From Ceratodon purpureus (Eukaryota; Streptophyta; Bryopsida; Pseudoditrichales; Ditrichaceae), in contig CM026423.1 in assembly GCA_014871385.1 (NCBI GenBank), positions 13,972,858 to 14,036,857 of the forward strand: a DNA stretch of 64,000 nt, given 5' to 3'. Both the position numbers and the translations under genes were made by a program. Positions 63,792 through 64,000 of the stretch are shown here, in pieces; within the stretch, counting starts at the first letter, position 1, and every line of letters begins with the position of its first letter. Below the pieces are notes generated by a model. It was not told the DNA's origin and did no database searches. It worked only from the letters and a program-made list of their open reading frames with translations.

Positions 63792-64000
63792 CTGCGTACA
63801 AAATCGGCTTGTCAATATCGTGTACCCACATGGTACAGGCTAGCCCAATGGTGAATACACAACCCTGATTGAATATGGAATTCCTTATAACACATAATTC
63901 AACATGAAATTAATAGGCATCTCTACAAGGTACTGTTCAATTGATGATACACGCAGGATGATTTAGGAATTATGACACAACAGCCGCAGCAGACAAGCAA

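Overview
The window is nuclear DNA of a land plant. It contains split genes with GT-AG introns, plant-type families (an MFSD5/MOT2-like transporter, a POLLENLESS 3-like TPR protein, a Trm3/TARBP1-like tRNA methyltransferase) and a complete plant CACTA (En/Spm) transposon. A seed-free plant such as a moss is my guess from gene style and repeat content; the sequence does not prove it. No bacterial, organellar or viral signature was seen. Exon coordinates below were read by hand from splice sites and checked by reading phase.

Layout. 1-7.2 kb: a 188-codon gene (minus) flanked by two diverged copies of one sequence, then AT-rich DNA holding a probable non-autonomous TIR transposon (5039-5907). 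7.2-12.4 kb: a five-exon plus-strand gene for an acidic coiled-coil protein that starts with seven 25-residue repeats. 12.4-18.7 kb: AT-rich intergenic DNA with a 74-bp TA microsatellite and a 405-bp element with perfect 21-bp inverted ends. 18.7-22.5 kb (minus): an eight-exon molybdate-anion-transporter-like MFS gene, every junction in phase. 22.5-28.2 kb: its 5' flank, then AT-rich DNA with transposon relics.

28,192-43,244: a 15,053-bp CACTA transposon with matching CACTAGTGGGAAAGGC ends and a 3-bp ATT target duplication. It carries a four-exon TNP2-type transposase (minus), a four-exon TNPA/TNP1-like DNA-binding protein (plus) and two further minus-strand genes of unknown function. One of these repeats, in diverged form, a stretch of the transposase.

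45.6-60.0 kb (minus): a gene of about 37 exons for a Trm3/TARBP1-like SPOUT (TrmH) methyltransferase of roughly 1,900 residues. Its alpha-solenoid part follows the plant family closely, but all three SPOUT motifs at the C-terminus depart from the consensus. One of its introns holds a 153-bp CACTA-type MITE. 60.0-61.7 kb: short coding-like plus-strand ORFs. 61.7-63.8 kb (minus): the 3' four exons of a POLLENLESS 3/MS5-like TPR gene whose 5' end lies beyond the window.

The host genes look unrelated to each other. The functional groupings are within the CACTA element (transposase plus end-binding protein plus clustered subterminal motifs) and between that family type and the intronic CACTA MITE, although the two do not share internal sequence.
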